Of a stretch of DNA of 64,000 nucleotides, positions 51,412-59,535 are shown piece after piece; the first letter of the stretch is position 1; every line of letters begins with the position of its first letter. The DNA is from CALLMM01 sp964429855 (lineage in GTDB: Bacteria; Armatimonadota; Chthonomonadetes; Chthonomonadales; CAJBBX01). The position numbers and the translations under genes were made by a program. The notes below the pieces were generated by a model. The model ran no database searches. It saw only the letters and a list, made by a program, of their open reading frames with translations, and was not told the DNA's origin. Where the stretch lies: positions 1 through 64,000 of the forward strand of contig CAYSDM010000016.1 in the NCBI GenBank assembly GCA_964429855.1, in the 5' to 3' direction.

Positions 51412-51741
51412 CACGCGGCGGCAGGCTGCCGATCCATTACGAAGGTAACTTTATCGCGAATTTCAGAGCCGTTTTAGGCTCAAAAGGACAGAAAAAGAGG
51501 GGCTTGCAAGCGTAAAATTAAACAGGCAAAATTATCCTTGCAGGGGTTGCTTTATCAAAAACCTTATGTTACAATTGGCGCGTTCGCCTGCCAGGGCGAA
51601 TGTGTCGAGTCGTTCGCGAGAGCTGCAGCCGTTCGGATCTTCCACCGCCTGCTTCGGTCGGTCGTCTGTCTGACTGCTTCGATCTTGCTAGACGCCGAAC
51701 ACGTATTTTTTCATTGACAAAAGTAGACAGACAGGTCGACA
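51412..51741. other. Gap holding the cold-shock gene promoter and leader
   Basis: The first part is featureless. A good promoter is at 51547-51575. The last 160 bases would be the cold-shock mRNA leader; no family hairpin was recognised in it. Confidence 0.5.
51547..51575 (+). promoter_or_regulatory. Promoter of the cold-shock gene
   Basis: TTGCTT (51547-51552), 17-bp spacer, TACAAT (51570-51575) with extended TGT. The predicted start near 51582 gives a 5' leader of about 160 nt, as is usual for temperature-controlled csp mRNAs. Confidence 0.7.
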
Positions 51742-51942
51742 ACGGGAACCGTCAAATGGTTCAACGCTGCCAAGGGGTATGGCTTTATTGCCCAGGACAA
51801 TGGGGAGGATGTCTTTGTGCACTACAGCGCCATACAGATGAACGGCTACAAGTCCCTGCAGGAGGGACAACGCGTTCAATTTGATGTGATCCAGGACCCG
51901 CGCGGCAAGGGGCTGCGTGCCTCGAACGTGATCGTGATCTAG
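51742..51942 (+). CDS. Cold-shock protein (CspA family) with ACG at the start position
   Basis: A 66-codon frame encoding a complete cold-shock domain: GTVKWFNAAKGYGFI (RNP1), DVFVHYSAI (RNP2), QEGQRVQFDVIQD and ASNVIVI. It binds single-stranded RNA/DNA and melts structure at low temperature. The codon where Met should be is ACG (51742-51744); the same frame has TAG at 51724-51726 and no ATG, GTG or TTG in between. Either ACG is used as a rare start, the gene has a point mutation, or the sequence has an error. Context (promoter, long leader, downstream terminator) argues that the gene is expressed. Confidence 0.8.
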   Translation, partial: TGTVKWFNAAKGYGFIAQDNGEDVFVHYSAIQMNGYKSLQEGQRVQFDVIQDPRGKGLRASNVIVI

Positions 51943-51971
51943 CAACAACCTCCATCATCTCTCTTTTCACC

Positions 51972-52002
51972 GAGAAGGCTGCCCCGGCGGGGCAGCCTTC
52001 TC
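51972..52002 (+). terminator. Terminator after the cold-shock gene
   Basis: GAGAAGGCTGCCCC (51972-51985) pairs with GGGGCAGCCTTCTC (51989-52002), a 14-bp perfect stem, followed by CTTTG. It separates the csp transcript from gmk. Confidence 0.8.
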
Positions 52003-52070
52003 CTTTGCCTGCCATGCGAACCGGAAAACGCCGCGCAGGGAAACTCCCCGGCGATGGTGAACAGAGACCT

Positions 52071-52700
52071 ATGCTGGAAGAGATACTCCCGAAACAGGGT
52101 CGCCTGCTGGTCGTCTCCGGTCCCAGCGGCGTCGGCAAAGACACCGTCCTGGAGCGCCTGCTGGATTCGGCGCAGCGTCCGCCGAATCTGATTCGCTGCG
52201 TGACCGCCACCACCCGCCCACCCCGCGCCGGAGAGACCCACGGAGTAGACTACTTCTTCTTCTCTCGCGAGGAGTTCGAGGCGCGAATAGCCGAAAACTT
52301 CTTCCTGGAATATGCTCCCTACGGTCAGCGCCTCTACGGCACTCCCCGCGACTTCGTCGAGCGGGAACGCGCCCGAAATAACGACGTGATCCTTAAGATC
52401 GAAGTGCAGGGCGCGCTGATGGTCAAAAAGGCGCTGCCCGAAGCCATCCTCCTCTTTCTGGCTCCTCCTTCATGGGAGGAGTTGGAGAGGCGGCTGCGTT
52501 CGCGCCAGACGGATGACGAGGCTGCCATGCAGACCCGCCTTCAGACCGCTCGCCGGGAACTGGAGACCGCCCCGCTCTACGACTATCTGGTTGTCAATGA
52601 TGACCTGGAGCGCGCCGTCGAGACCCTGCGCATGATTATTCTGGCGGAGCGCTGTCGTATCGTTCACGGAGATGCCCATGTCCACCCTCCCGCTCTATGA
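52071..52700 (+). CDS. gmk: Guanylate kinase
   Basis: A 209-residue P-loop kinase converting GMP to GDP. VVSGPSGVGKDT (Walker A) lies near residue 12; RCVTATTRPPRAGETHGVDYFFF is the GMP-binding region and VILKIEVQGALMVKK and SRQTDDEAAMQTRL (lid) follow. I choose ATG 52071 because the length then matches the usual ~205-210; an ATG at 52005 would add 22 residues just after the csp terminator. Its 3' end overlaps the coaBC start, so the two are coupled. The omega-subunit gene rpoZ, often between these two, is missing here. Confidence 0.93.
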   Translation: MLEEILPKQGRLLVVSGPSGVGKDTVLERLLDSAQRPPNLIRCVTATTRPPRAGETHGVDYFFFSREEFEARIAENFFLEYAPYGQRLYGTPRDFVERERARNNDVILKIEVQGALMVKKALPEAILLFLAPPSWEELERRLRSRQTDDEAAMQTRLQTARRELETAPLYDYLVVNDDLERAVETLRMIILAERCRIVHGDAHVHPPAL

Positions 52701-53898
52701 ACGCAATATCCTCCTGGGCGTGTCCGGGAGCATCGCCGCCTACCGCGCCGCCGATGTCGCCAGCCAGTTAAGGCATCTCGGCGCGCAGGTGCATGTCGCT
52801 CTCACCGCCCACGCCGCCGAATTTATCGGTCCGGTCACCTTCTATGCCCTCACCGGCAATCCGGTCTTGAGCGGCGTCTTCGACGAACCCTACGAAGGCA
52901 AGATCGCGCACATCCACATCGCGCAGCAGGCGGACCTCGTTCTGATCGCCCCCGCCACCGCCAACATTCTGGCAAAGATGGCGCACGGCATCGCGGATGA
53001 TGTGCTCTCCACGCTTCTGCTGGCGACCACCGCCCCGGTGCTGGCGGCTCCCGCCATGAACTCCGTCATGCTGGCGCATCCGGCGACGCAGGCGAATATC
53101 GCCCTGCTTCAGGCGCGCGGCGTGCGCTTTATCGAACCGGGGTTCGGGGTGCTCGCCTGCCGCACCGAGGGGTATGGCAAACTCGCGGACGTTCAGACCA
53201 TCGTGCAGGCGGTGGTCGCGCATCTGACCCAGACGCGCGACCTGGAGGGAAAGCGCGTTCTGGTAACCGCAGGGGCGACTCGCGAACCGCTCGATCCGGT
53301 GCGATTTCTGACGAATCGCTCCTCTGGCAAGATGGGCTACGCGGTGGCGGAGGCGGCTGCCGCGCGCGGGGCAGCCGTGACGCTCATTAGCGGAGCCGCC
53401 TCCATCGCGCCGCCGACGGGGATCGAGGTGGTGCGCGTGGAGACGACGGAAGAGATGCTGCGCGCCGCGCAGGCGCATTTTGACGCCTGTGACCTGTTCA
53501 TCGCCGCCGCTGCGCCCGCCGACTATACGCCGGAACAGGTCGCCGATCAGAAGATCAAAAAGGCAGGGACGGGGGAAACGCTGATTCTTCGCCTGCGCGA
53601 GACGCCCGACATCGTCGGGACGCTGGCTGCCAGAAAGACCCGGCAGATCGTGGTGGGCTTTGCGGCGGAGACCGAAAACCTGCTCCCGCGCGCCGCCGAG
53701 AAACTGGCGCGCAAACGACTGGACATGATCGTCGCTAACGATGTCACGGCGGAAGGCGCGGGATTCGAGACCGACACCAATATCGTTACGCTGCTCTTCG
53801 CCGACGGGCACGCCCAACCGCTTCCAAAGATGCGAAAGCGCGAGGTGGCGGATCGCCTGCTGGACGCAGCAGCCGCCCTGATGCGCGCCGCCGCCTGA
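52672..53898 (+). CDS. coaBC: Bifunctional phosphopantothenoylcysteine decarboxylase/synthase
   Basis: A 408-residue fusion of CoaC and CoaB for coenzyme A synthesis. The FMN-dependent CoaC part has LGVSGSIAAYRAADVASQL, HIHIAQQADLVLIAPATANILAKM and APAMNSVM; the CoaB part starts after FGVLACRTEGYGKLAD and has TRFLTNRSSGKMGYAVAEAA-type residues (here VRFLTNRSSGKMGYA), PADYTPEQVADQKIKK and VGFAAETENLL. Both activities are expected. It starts inside gmk (29-base overlap). Followed by a 285-base gap. Confidence 0.95.
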   Translation: MPMSTLPLYERNILLGVSGSIAAYRAADVASQLRHLGAQVHVALTAHAAEFIGPVTFYALTGNPVLSGVFDEPYEGKIAHIHIAQQADLVLIAPATANILAKMAHGIADDVLSTLLLATTAPVLAAPAMNSVMLAHPATQANIALLQARGVRFIEPGFGVLACRTEGYGKLADVQTIVQAVVAHLTQTRDLEGKRVLVTAGATREPLDPVRFLTNRSSGKMGYAVAEAAAARGAAVTLISGAASIAPPTGIEVVRVETTEEMLRAAQAHFDACDLFIAAAAPADYTPEQVADQKIKKAGTGETLILRLRETPDIVGTLAARKTRQIVVGFAAETENLLPRAAEKLARKRLDMIVANDVTAEGAGFETDTNIVTLLFADGHAQPLPKMRKREVADRLLDAAAALMRAAA

Positions 53899-53983
53899 CC
53901 GCCTGCCCTATCCCCGGCAGGTTTCGGTTCCCCGTAAGCCGCGCTTCATGGCAGATAGTGTAACGATCCTTTCATGCGCAGAT

Positions 53984-54021
53984 GCGTAATGTAATTTTAA
54001 CGCTCTAAAGTTACATTACGC
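53984..54021. promoter_or_regulatory. 16-bp inverted repeat (stem-loop or operator)
   Basis: GCGTAATGTAATTTTA (53984-53999) and TAAAGTTACATTACGC (54006-54021) are inverted repeats with one mismatch (a U-G pair in RNA) around a 6-base loop. No U-run follows. It lies between coaBC and the 57-residue gene, about 70 bases before its promoter, and could be a regulator-binding site. Confidence 0.7.
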
Positions 54022-54091
54022 AAGACTCTCCTCCATAAAAACGCGCGACAATATCCGGGAGAACCCGGCTCTCGGAAGGAAAAAATAGTCA

Positions 54092-54120
54092 TTGACCGAA
54101 GCGCTTCTCTATGCTATACT
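54092..54120 (+). promoter_or_regulatory. Strong promoter for the 57-residue gene
   Basis: TTGACC (54092-54097), 17-bp spacer, TATACT (54115-54120) with an extended TGC. The ATG lies 63 bases downstream. Confidence 0.75.
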
Positions 54121-54183
54121 TTTCAACTGTAAAAAAGCGGGACGAAGAGGTTACCGCCCGTATATTCTCCAGAGGGGTAGACG

Positions 54184-54357
54184 ATGGAAACCAAACAGAC
54201 CGAGTGGCACAGTGTGGAAGAGGCCGCGACGGTGCGTCCGTCTGTAGATTTTATCCGCGCTGTGGCTGATCTGCTCGAGACCGACGCCAAAGACATTCTC
54301 AGCGAAATGGGTTATGTGCCTGCCCGGGATCTCGTCGCAGAACCCGCAAAGGTCTAG
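54184..54357 (+). CDS. Small conserved-looking protein (57 aa)
   Basis: A 57-residue acidic protein, METKQTEWHSVEEAATVRPS at the N-terminus and a second half of helical character (DFIRAVADLLETDAKDILSEM). Too short for common gene callers. It has AGAGGGG before the ATG, a near-consensus promoter and a perfect downstream terminator, so it forms a complete transcription unit. No family recognised; the helical tail is reminiscent of small regulators or antitoxin-like adaptors, but this is only a guess. Confidence 0.6.
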   Translation: METKQTEWHSVEEAATVRPSVDFIRAVADLLETDAKDILSEMGYVPARDLVAEPAKV

Positions 54358-54415
54358 TTCCTATAGGAGAGGCGGTCTCTGACGGTGGGGACAGTCTTTC
54401 AAGCGTTGTAAGCAG

Positions 54416-54443
54416 GGGAGCGGCGAATTCGCCGCTCCCTTTT
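54416..54443. terminator. Convergent terminator with perfect 10-bp stem
   Basis: GGGAGCGGCG-AATT-CGCCGCTCCC (54416-54439) followed by TTTT. It ends the 57-residue gene and is shared with the convergent GH2-like gene. Confidence 0.85.
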
Positions 54444-54445
54444 CG

Positions 54446-55702
54446 CTACTCCTCCACAAAAAACGGCACATTGGCGGTCGCCGCGTTGCCCTGACCATCC
54501 AGAACGAAGACAAACAGCCGGTACGCCCCCGGCTCCTGCGGCGCGGTGAAGGCGATCTTTGCCCCGGGCGTAGAGTGAATCAGGTCGGGCAGGGGAGCGG
54601 CGCGCGCCTCGCCCATGCCGGCATAGAGTCCCGGCTTCACCTCCGGCAGAATCTCCCAGCGATACGTCAGGGGGTCGCCGTCCAGGTCGGTCGCCATTAC
54701 GACCGCCTCTTGCCTCTCTCCCGGCTTCAGCGTAACCTCCTCCCGCGCCGCGCGTCCGCCGATCGTCATTCCTTCGACACGCGGGGCGCGATTGGCGGGC
54801 CACTCTCCCGTCCAGAGAAACTGCATCAGATTCACCGTCTCCGTCCGCTCGCCCGTCTCCAGAAACATCCCGAACCAGGTGTGCGTCGCCTCCATCTTCC
54901 ACTGCCAGAAGAAGACGTAGGAGCCGATACACTGTTGCCGATCCCTGCCCATCGTCTGCTCGTAGCGATGCCGGTAGACCGCCGCCTTCTCCGTGCTCGT
55001 CTCCTCTATCGGCGCGCCCCAGCGGGTCTTCGGAACCTGCCAGTTGCCGGACGGTCCCCACTCGGTCACGCAGTAGGCTTTCTCCCAACCGCCGCGCCGA
55101 AGGCGTTCGGGAACCTCCGGCAGGTCCTGATAGGCGTTGATCCCCAGCAGGTCTATCGCAGGACAGCGCGCCTTGATCTCCGCCGCCGCCGCCTCAAACG
55201 GCGGCGAATCCCCGATCACGGTCATCGCCGGGTGCTTGCCGTCCACGTCATGGATCATCTCCGCGACCTGATTGACCGCATCCCACAGCTTTTTGTCGGT
55301 ATAGAAGAGCGGCAGTTCGTTGCCGACGCCCCACATCAGCAGCGCCGGATGATCCTTGTATTTCTGCACTACCGCCTTCACCGCCTCAAACTGCTCCCGC
55401 ACGGCGCGTTCGTCGCTGTAGTTGAACTGATGCACATACTCCATCTTCATCGGCAGCCCGACCGTCACCGTCATCCCCAGCCGCGCCGCCTCCTCCAGAA
55501 TCCGCTCCAGGTGGGGACCGCCCACGCGCACCGAGTTACCTCCGCGCTCCAGAATGCCCCGCAGAGGGATCGCTCCCGTCGGATCTTCCCAGTAGACCGC
55601 CCCCTTCACATAATAGGGCGCTCCGCCCCGATACAGTCTCCAGCCCTCCGGCTCCCGGCGCAGTTCGACCGGAACCGCTCCCGACTTGCGCACCTCGCCC
55701 AT
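54446..55702 (-). CDS. GH2-like TIM-barrel glycosidase
   Basis: A 418-residue protein resembling the catalytic barrel of family 2 glycosidases. GGAPYYVKGAVYWED and RGGNSVRVGGPHLE mark the first strands; MWGVGNELPLFY contains the Asn-Glu pair of the acid/base, and YCVTEWGPSGNW has a Glu in the place of the nucleophile. A beta-rich C-terminal domain of about 110 residues (VVMATDLDGDPLTYRWEI) follows. It lacks the N-terminal jelly roll of full beta-galactosidases and has no signal peptide. ATG 55702 has GGGAGGGG upstream. Probably acts on plant or microbial polysaccharide oligomers in the cytoplasm. Confidence 0.75.
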   Translation of the reverse strand: MGEVRKSGAVPVELRREPEGWRLYRGGAPYYVKGAVYWEDPTGAIPLRGILERGGNSVRVGGPHLERILEEAARLGMTVTVGLPMKMEYVHQFNYSDERAVREQFEAVKAVVQKYKDHPALLMWGVGNELPLFYTDKKLWDAVNQVAEMIHDVDGKHPAMTVIGDSPPFEAAAAEIKARCPAIDLLGINAYQDLPEVPERLRRGGWEKAYCVTEWGPSGNWQVPKTRWGAPIEETSTEKAAVYRHRYEQTMGRDRQQCIGSYVFFWQWKMEATHTWFGMFLETGERTETVNLMQFLWTGEWPANRAPRVEGMTIGGRAAREEVTLKPGERQEAVVMATDLDGDPLTYRWEILPEVKPGLYAGMGEARAAPLPDLIHSTPGAKIAFTAPQEPGAYRLFVFVLDGQGNAATANVPFFVEE

Positions 55703-55795
55703 CGCTGACCCCTCCCTGACAGCATACAAGAGACAACCGCCCGGCATCGGTTCGCCGACGCCGGGCAGTCCCGATCCCCTCAGTGAATCAGACGC

Positions 55796-56845
55796 CTAAA
55801 AGCCCATGAACCTCCCATCTTTGCTGAACCCGTTCACGCCGATCACGGTGCTGGGAGGAGGAAGCAGTACGACACTGAAGTCGGAGAGACGCGACCGGTC
55901 CATTTTATCGGCAAAGTCGGGCTGGCTTTTACTCAGTCCATCCATTCGGACCTGTACATATTTCAGGGCGCGCTCCCGAATACCTGCCGGAAGGGAGTTG
56001 AGCGGCAGCGCTACCTCTTCGCCTCTCGCCAGTTTCTCCCGCTGCTCAGGGCTGAGAAGATTCAGCAGTTCGGGGGTCAACTCATCGCTGAGCTTCTCTC
56101 GCTCGGAACGGCTGTCCGTCGCCTCAGCAAGCAGACGCGCCTCCTCGCGCTTCTGCGAAGGGCTCTGACCGATCAACACCTCCTGACCGCTGAACAGCAG
56201 CAGCGTCACCGACTCCACCAACTGCCCTGGAGTCACACGGGACAGGTAGGCGCTCATCCGACGCTCCTGATGCGCCGGATCCAGACGGATCGCCCACCCG
56301 CACGACTGAGAGACGATCTCCAGCGTCTTGTGCACCGGAGCGTCGCGAGCCTCCACATGCAGAAACGGGAAGAAACGCGCCGCGCCGCCCACGGGCTTTG
56401 ACGCAGAAGAGGAGGCTGGCTTCTCCGCATCCTCCACCAGAATACGCCCCGGAGTCGTCCAGGTCACCCTGTACTGGCGCATCCGAAACCTCTCCTGCTC
56501 GCGCCGAAGATGCCAGCGATGGTGGCGAAGCACCAGCACCCCGTTGCGTGAGAAGACCTGACGCTGATACAGAGCCGCCAGACGCGAGACCGCCATCCCC
56601 AGAGGAACCTGCTCCACCTTCACATGCGGCAGCGTCAGATCATTGAGATAGGCGTCCGCAAGGATGTTGAGGCGGTACTGCTTCCCCAGCGCCTCCACCA
56701 CATCCGCCAGCGTTGCCTGCTTCAACTCCAGTGTCACCAGCGGTTCGGGAGCAGCCTCTTTCGCATGAGGAGGCGTCTGAGCGCGCACAACGACCGCAAA
56801 GACAGACAGAAGCGCTAGAATCGCCATCCTTCCAAGAGAAGACAT
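55796..56845 (-). CDS. Secretin/TonB short N-terminal (STN) domain protein
   Basis: A 349-residue exported protein. A signal peptide covers residues 5-23. Residues about 35-110 form an STN/secretin-N domain (TLELKQATLADVVEALGKQYRLNIL...VPLGMAVSRLAALY). A second, similar module lies near 160-215 (VEARDAPVHKTLEIVSQSCGW). The rest is charged and helical (SPEQREKLARGEEVALPLNSLP) with no secretin barrel. Could be a periplasmic adaptor. It lies next to the AT-richer secreted protein gene on the same strand, probably in one unit. Confidence 0.65.
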   Translation of the reverse strand: MSSLGRMAILALLSVFAVVVRAQTPPHAKEAAPEPLVTLELKQATLADVVEALGKQYRLNILADAYLNDLTLPHVKVEQVPLGMAVSRLAALYQRQVFSRNGVLVLRHHRWHLRREQERFRMRQYRVTWTTPGRILVEDAEKPASSSASKPVGGAARFFPFLHVEARDAPVHKTLEIVSQSCGWAIRLDPAHQERRMSAYLSRVTPGQLVESVTLLLFSGQEVLIGQSPSQKREEARLLAEATDSRSEREKLSDELTPELLNLLSPEQREKLARGEEVALPLNSLPAGIRERALKYVQVRMDGLSKSQPDFADKMDRSRLSDFSVVLLPPPSTVIGVNGFSKDGRFMGF

Positions 56846-56860
56846 GATGCTGCTCCTTTC

Positions 56861-57346
56861 TCAGTTACCGCCTCCCCCGCCGGGTGGATTGCCAACAGGA
56901 GGCTCCAGTATTACTACCTGCGCTACAGCAAATGGTTCGTCTTTTGCTTCGTCAGTGTTTCCTCTCTCATTCACCAACAGCCATTCGTCCACGTAATATC
57001 CTGGGACATCTTTAGCAAATCCAACGATATCCCATATCTGTGTAAATCCACTTACTCCACGAGATGTGGGCGGATACATTCCCGTCATACTTCTCAGAGC
57101 AACACAGTGAATTGCACAAGTTGTGTCGAACAACTGACCACTTGGAGACCAAGTGTCGGCGTCTGTTTGTGAAATTGAATAGATTACCAACGTGGTAATC
57201 TTAGCCTTCACAGGTGGACTTGCCACACCAGTCATCGGAGGAAGGTTATTCATTATAATCTGCCCAGATGCAGGACAAACCGCGAAAATCGCAAGCCCTA
57301 TGACAAGCAGGGAAACGGTCATGGTCGCGGCTTTTTTCACAAACAT
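56861..57346 (-). CDS. Secreted hypothetical protein, AT-richer than neighbours
   Basis: A 161-residue protein with a signal peptide at 7-27 (VSLLVIGLAIFAVCPASG). The mature part has several cysteines (SGQLFDTTCAIHCVALRSM) and a Pro/Gly-rich end (NPPGGGGGN). No family recognised. Codon use and base composition differ visibly from the GC-rich neighbours, which suggests recent acquisition or relaxed selection. It precedes the STN-domain gene by 15 bases. Confidence 0.5.
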   Translation of the reverse strand: MFVKKAATMTVSLLVIGLAIFAVCPASGQIIMNNLPPMTGVASPPVKAKITTLVIYSISQTDADTWSPSGQLFDTTCAIHCVALRSMTGMYPPTSRGVSGFTQIWDIVGFAKDVPGYYVDEWLLVNERGNTDEAKDEPFAVAQVVILEPPVGNPPGGGGGN

Positions 57347-57497
57347 GATTAAACTTCTTTCTTACAAGTCATCTATCTACGTTTTGACGACTACATTTGA
57401 AGTTTATCACTCATTAGAGTGTCTGACATGGGCTGTTTGTGAAATTTGTTACAAATATTAGACGATACACCCCCTCCCTTCACAACTCGTCCAACGA
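57347..57497. other. AT-rich intergenic region with a palindrome
   Basis: Contains CACTCATTAGAGTG (57408-57421), a small inverted repeat that could be an operator for the secreted-protein gene. No promoter hexamers could be assigned with confidence. Confidence 0.4.
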
Positions 57498-58040
57498 CTA
57501 CCGTTTCCGGCGCGTCACCGGATTCCGCTCCTCGCGCCGATCCGCGTAGACCGCCACCCAGTCCGCCAGACGCTCCCCCAGCCGGCGGCAGGCGTCCTGC
57601 ATCTCCGGCGAACGCGGCTCGCCCGCGCAGATGGCTCCGTAGTGCAGCGTGACGCCCTTCGCCACATAGTCGGGAACCCCAAACACCAGAAAGCCGAAGT
57701 TCATCAGCACCAGCAGCAGGCTCTGGCAGGTCAGTTCCGCGCCGCCGCCCAGACCGCCCTGGGAGGCAAAGGCGCAGCCGATCTTGCCGTCCAGCCTGCC
57801 CCACAACCCCCCGACCGTCTCATCCCAGAACCGTTTCATCTTCCAGGAGAGGACGCCCATATTGGTCGGCGCGCCGACCGCAACGCCGTCGCACCACAAC
57901 AGGTCGTCGCCCGTCGCCTCCTCCACCGACCGCAGGCGCACCTCCATCTCCGACACGCTCCCGGCTCCCTCCGCCACCAGTTCCGCCATCCGCTTCGTAT
58001 GCCCGGTCGCGCTGTCGTAAAGCACCAGAACCTTGCCCAT
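57498..58040 (-). CDS. WrbA-like flavodoxin/NAD(P)H:quinone oxidoreductase
   Basis: A 180-residue flavodoxin-fold protein. VLYDSATGHTKRMAELVAEG is the FMN phosphate loop; GAPTNMGVLSWKMKRFWDETVGGLWGRLDGK and CAFASQGG match WrbA. It reduces quinones by two electrons, protecting from oxidative stress. The C-terminus ends basic (RNPVTRRKR), an unusual tail. Divergent from the GH71/99-like gene, sharing a 137-base gap. Confidence 0.88.
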   Translation of the reverse strand: MGKVLVLYDSATGHTKRMAELVAEGAGSVSEMEVRLRSVEEATGDDLLWCDGVAVGAPTNMGVLSWKMKRFWDETVGGLWGRLDGKIGCAFASQGGLGGGAELTCQSLLLVLMNFGFLVFGVPDYVAKGVTLHYGAICAGEPRSPEMQDACRRLGERLADWVAVYADRREERNPVTRRKR

Positions 58041-58177
58041 ATCCGCTCCGCATCTGTGAATGATTTCGCGCCGCCGCGCATCTCTGTTTTCGCAGCCGAC
58101 CCTGAAATACCCTGCCTGTGCAGGGAGAAGCGCGCCGGAAGCGGAAAGGAGAGAGAAAGCCCGAAGGAGAGGAGCCC

Positions 58178-59509
58178 GTGAAACTGATCCTGTTACTTGC
58201 CCTGATCATCGGCGTCATCGCCTGGCTCTCGGCGTCCCATCCTCCCGCCGAAAACGCCCCGCAGTCCGAACTGACCCGCGAGGAGGCGATCGCGCAGACG
58301 ATGGCTCCCTACTCTGGACCGAGCGAACGGGGCGTCAACCGGCAGACCCTTGTCGGGAAGGTGATGTGCGGCTATCAGGGATGGTTCACGGCGGAAGGCG
58401 ACGGAGCCGAGAGAGGATGGTTTCACTGGGCGGGTTCCAACGGCTTTCGACCGGGAAGCTGCTCGATAGATCTGTGGCCCGACGTGAGCGAACTCGACCC
58501 CGACGAACGCTACCCGACCCCCTTCCGCCATGCTGACGGGCGCGTCGCCGAGGTCTTCAGCTCCTACAACCGCAAAACCGTCCTGCGCCACTTTCGATGG
58601 ATGCGCGACCACGGCATAGACGGCGCTTTCGTGCAGCGTTTCGCTGTCGAGACCTTCCACCCCAAAGGGCTGCGCCACAGCAGCCGCGTTCTGGCGCACT
58701 GCCGCGAAGGAGCCAACCTCTACGGACGCGCCTACGCCGTCATGTACGATCTGTCGGGGATGCGGGAAGGGCAGATGACGCGCATGTTGGAGGACTGGAA
58801 GCTGCTGCTAGACCGGATGCAGATCACCCGCGATCCCGCCTATCTGCGCCACAACGGCAAGCCGGTCGTCGCGGTCTGGGGATTCGGCTTCAACGACAAC
58901 CGCCGCTACACCCTGCAGGAGGGGATGACTCTGGTGGAGTTCCTCAAGAACGACCCGCGCTACGGCGGATGCACCGTCATGCTGGGCGTCCCGACCGGAT
59001 GGCGAACGCTGGACGCCGACAGCGTCAACGATCCGACCCTGCACGCCCTGATCCGCAAAGCCGACATCGTCAGTCCCTGGACGGTAGGACGCTACGCCAC
59101 GCCGGAGCAGGCGCGCCTCCATGCCCAACGCCGGTGGACTCCCGATCTGGAATGGTGCAGGCAGAATGGCAAAGAGTACCTGCCGGTCGTCTTTCCGGGC
59201 TTCTCCTGGCACAATATGTTCCTCGATTCGAAACTCGACCTGATCCCCCGCCTGAAGGGACGCTTCCTCTGGAGCCAGTACGCCGCCGCCAAACGCGCCG
59301 GGGCGACGATGCTCTATCAGGCGATGTTCGACGAGGTGGACGAGGGGACGGCGATATTCAAATGCGCCAACGACCCCCCTGTCGGGGAATCGAAGTTCGT
59401 TACCTGCGAGGGGCTTCCCTCCGATCACTACCTGTGGCTTGCAGGACAGGGAGCGCGGATGCTGCGCGGCGAAATCCCGCTCACGGAAGAGCCGCCCGCC
59501 CGCCGTTAA
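58178..59509 (+). CDS. Membrane-anchored GH71/GH99-like protein
   Basis: A 443-residue protein with a single N-terminal membrane helix (residues 3-17), so it is probably exported and anchored. The body looks like a barrel related to GH71/GH99: VGKVMCGYQGWFTAEGDG at the first strand, FRWMRDHGIDGAFVQRF, GKPVVAVWGFGFND, PVVFPGFSWHNMF and TMLYQAMFDEVDEGTAIFK. Catalytic residues cannot be assigned. GTG 58178 is the start because AGGAG lies five bases upstream. It precedes the distal URO-D gene by 26 bases, an arrangement often seen in loci for methylated or plant-derived sugars. Confidence 0.7.
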   Translation: MKLILLLALIIGVIAWLSASHPPAENAPQSELTREEAIAQTMAPYSGPSERGVNRQTLVGKVMCGYQGWFTAEGDGAERGWFHWAGSNGFRPGSCSIDLWPDVSELDPDERYPTPFRHADGRVAEVFSSYNRKTVLRHFRWMRDHGIDGAFVQRFAVETFHPKGLRHSSRVLAHCREGANLYGRAYAVMYDLSGMREGQMTRMLEDWKLLLDRMQITRDPAYLRHNGKPVVAVWGFGFNDNRRYTLQEGMTLVEFLKNDPRYGGCTVMLGVPTGWRTLDADSVNDPTLHALIRKADIVSPWTVGRYATPEQARLHAQRRWTPDLEWCRQNGKEYLPVVFPGFSWHNMFLDSKLDLIPRLKGRFLWSQYAAAKRAGATMLYQAMFDEVDEGTAIFKCANDPPVGESKFVTCEGLPSDHYLWLAGQGARMLRGEIPLTEEPPARR

Positions 59510-59535
59510 AATCATAAACAGAGAGAGCAATCACG

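Noticed and set aside
51600..51884. 94-codon plus-strand frame over the cold-shock gene
   Set aside because: It is another frame of the cold-shock region; only the frame at 51742-51942 gives the cold-shock domain.
54184..54357. The 57-residue gene as rpoZ (omega subunit)
   Set aside because: Its position after coaBC invites this, but the sequence lacks the omega N-terminal motif and resembles no omega protein.
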